A stretch of DNA of 64,000 bases from CAZNFR01 sp964572225 (GTDB taxonomy: Bacteria > Bacteroidota > Bacteroidia > Bacteroidales > GCA-2748055). The stretch covers positions 4,017 through 68,016 of the forward strand of contig CAZNFR010000009.1 of assembly GCA_964572225.1 (NCBI GenBank), read 5' to 3'. Position numbers and translations under genes: made by a program. Below are positions 63,156-64,000 of this stretch, piece after piece (within the stretch, counting starts at the first letter, position 1; each line of letters starts with the position of its first letter). The notes beneath the pieces were generated by a model. That model was not told the DNA's origin and did not search any database. It saw nothing but the letters and a program-made list of their open reading frames with translations.

Positions 63156-63917
63156 ATGAAACAAACAGAAAAGACAAAGACCATGATGGAACATGCTTCC
63201 CATTTAAATCTCAGTGGCCTGCATGATAATTTTGAGAACCTTATCTCTGTAGCCAATGAGCAAAAATACAGTTATGCTGATTTTGCATTGAAATTGTTAC
63301 AACTGGAGATCGATCATCGCAGTAAACGAGACCTGGCCAGGAGACTCAAAACGGCCTGGTTGCCCCTGAAGCATGATCTGCAACAGTACGACCATGCTTT
63401 TTCCAACGGATTATCCAGGCAACAGCTTAACCAACTCAGAGAATGTATGTGGCTGGAGCAAAGTTATAACCTGGTGTTGATGGGGCCTTCTGGTGTGGGT
63501 AAAACATACATCGCTGCCGGATTATGCCATGACGCTCTGAAAAATGGTTACCGGGCATACTTCAGAACCATGGAGCAAATCATGGAGATGTTAAAGCTAA
63601 AAGACATTACACGTAGTGCAGGTGCAGAATATAAACGACTTTTAAAAGCTCACCTGGTGGTTATTGATGATATTATGCTCTTTGCCCTGGACAAGCAACA
63701 AGCGGTTGCCCTGTTCAATTTTATTAATCATCTGCATGAAAAAGCATCTTTGATTGTAACAACTAATAAAAGTCCAGAGCAATGGGTGGACCTTCTTGAT
63801 GATGAAGTAGTAGCAACTGCTTTGCTGGACAGAATCCTGTTCCACTGTGAAATTATCCGGTTATCAGGAAAAAGTTACCGGCTGGAAAACAGAAAATCAA
63901 TTTTTGAAAATAATTAA
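63156..63917 (+). CDS. istB: IS21 helper ATPase IstB
   Basis: A 253-aa DnaA/DnaC-type AAA+ ATPase that selects target DNA and helps IstA. Walker A is GPSGVGKTYIA, Walker B HLVVIDDIML, with sensor region IVTTNKSPEQW and the C-terminal VATALLDRILFHCEIIRLSG block. The N-terminal helical segment MEHASHLNLSGLHDNFENL is typical. It is full length and starts 7 bp after the istA stop. Confidence 0.95.
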   Translation: MKQTEKTKTMMEHASHLNLSGLHDNFENLISVANEQKYSYADFALKLLQLEIDHRSKRDLARRLKTAWLPLKHDLQQYDHAFSNGLSRQQLNQLRECMWLEQSYNLVLMGPSGVGKTYIAAGLCHDALKNGYRAYFRTMEQIMEMLKLKDITRSAGAEYKRLLKAHLVVIDDIMLFALDKQQAVALFNFINHLHEKASLIVTTNKSPEQWVDLLDDEVVATALLDRILFHCEIIRLSGKSYRLENRKSIFENN

Positions 63918-64000
63918 ACAATTAATAACAATCGTTCTTTGATTTTTTTGTAGGTTTAAATTGAAAAAATGGACATCCTTATTTGCTAAAAGTCGTACAT

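Larger units (their letters stand above)
61385..64000 (+). mobile_element. IS21-family insertion sequence (ends unresolved)
   Basis: An istA-istB pair, the mark of IS21-family elements. Start is given as the earliest possible point; the coding part begins at 61719. The right end is near or beyond the window edge and no terminal inverted repeats were matched. The element probably no longer moves by itself because istA is broken, while istB is intact. Its repeat nature probably explains the N placeholder at 61851. Confidence 0.75.

Noticed and set aside
1..64000. CRISPR array, prophage or tRNA genes
   Set aside because: No regularly spaced repeats, no phage structural or integrase genes (apart from IS21) and no tRNA cloverleaf pattern were seen on reading the intergenic regions.

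Overview
The window looks like chromosomal DNA of a Bacteroidota bacterium, most likely from the Bacteroidales/Marinilabiliales side and probably a metagenome-assembled or draft genome. The evidence is three proteins with C-terminal type IX secretion (T9SS) sorting domains, a TonB-dependent receptor with a carboxypeptidase-like N-terminal domain, a GH97 glucosidase, a DUF2027-Smr protein, LytS/LytTR signalling, and promoters of the Bacteroidota form (TTTG, about 20 nt, TAnnTTTG). Two 10-N placeholders (39376-39385 and 61851-61860) show that it is scaffolded. No tRNA, 5S/16S/23S rRNA or CRISPR array was seen; the only structural RNA found is RNase P RNA.

Layout. 1-6.9 kb: the end of a glutathione peroxidase gene, then a signalling cluster (hybrid histidine kinase, a GAF/PAS sensor without an output domain, two stand-alone receiver proteins, a Crp/Fnr regulator) and a UPF0316 membrane protein. 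6.9-28.9 kb: mostly housekeeping, with Smr-DUF2027, queA, threonine aldolase, C69 dipeptidase, free-methionine-sulfoxide reductase, rnpB with promoter and terminator, a large BNR/sortilin-like secreted protein, a LolA-like protein, kdsA, rarA, a RelA-type ppGpp synthetase, and a lipoprotein-LytS-LytTR operon. 29-34.6 kb: a TonB receptor, a coiled-coil lipoprotein with a C-terminal membrane helix, LapA, and a secreted NTF2-like protein with a textbook promoter.

34.8-46 kb is an accessory region (sulfatase, AraC regulators, cupin, MATE pump, GH97, GH32, glyoxalase, esterase) with an unusual density of broken genes. Five genes carry seven in-frame stop codons (TAG, TGA and TAA), no frameshift was found in any of them, and recognisable protein continues on both sides of each stop. 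Intact genes lie between them. This is the most unusual signal in the window.

46-61.3 kb holds a LuxR regulator, T9SS cargo proteins, an intradiol-dioxygenase-like lipoprotein, katG, and a compact six-gene minus-strand operon built around a quinone-detoxification (MhqO/MhqD-like) pair. 61.7-64 kb is an IS21-family element whose istA is broken by two frameshifts and whose istB is intact. No clearly new defence or biosynthetic system was recognised. The best candidates for follow-up are the nonsense-only decay zone, the possible envelope-spanning lipoprotein and the signalling cluster without a visible output.
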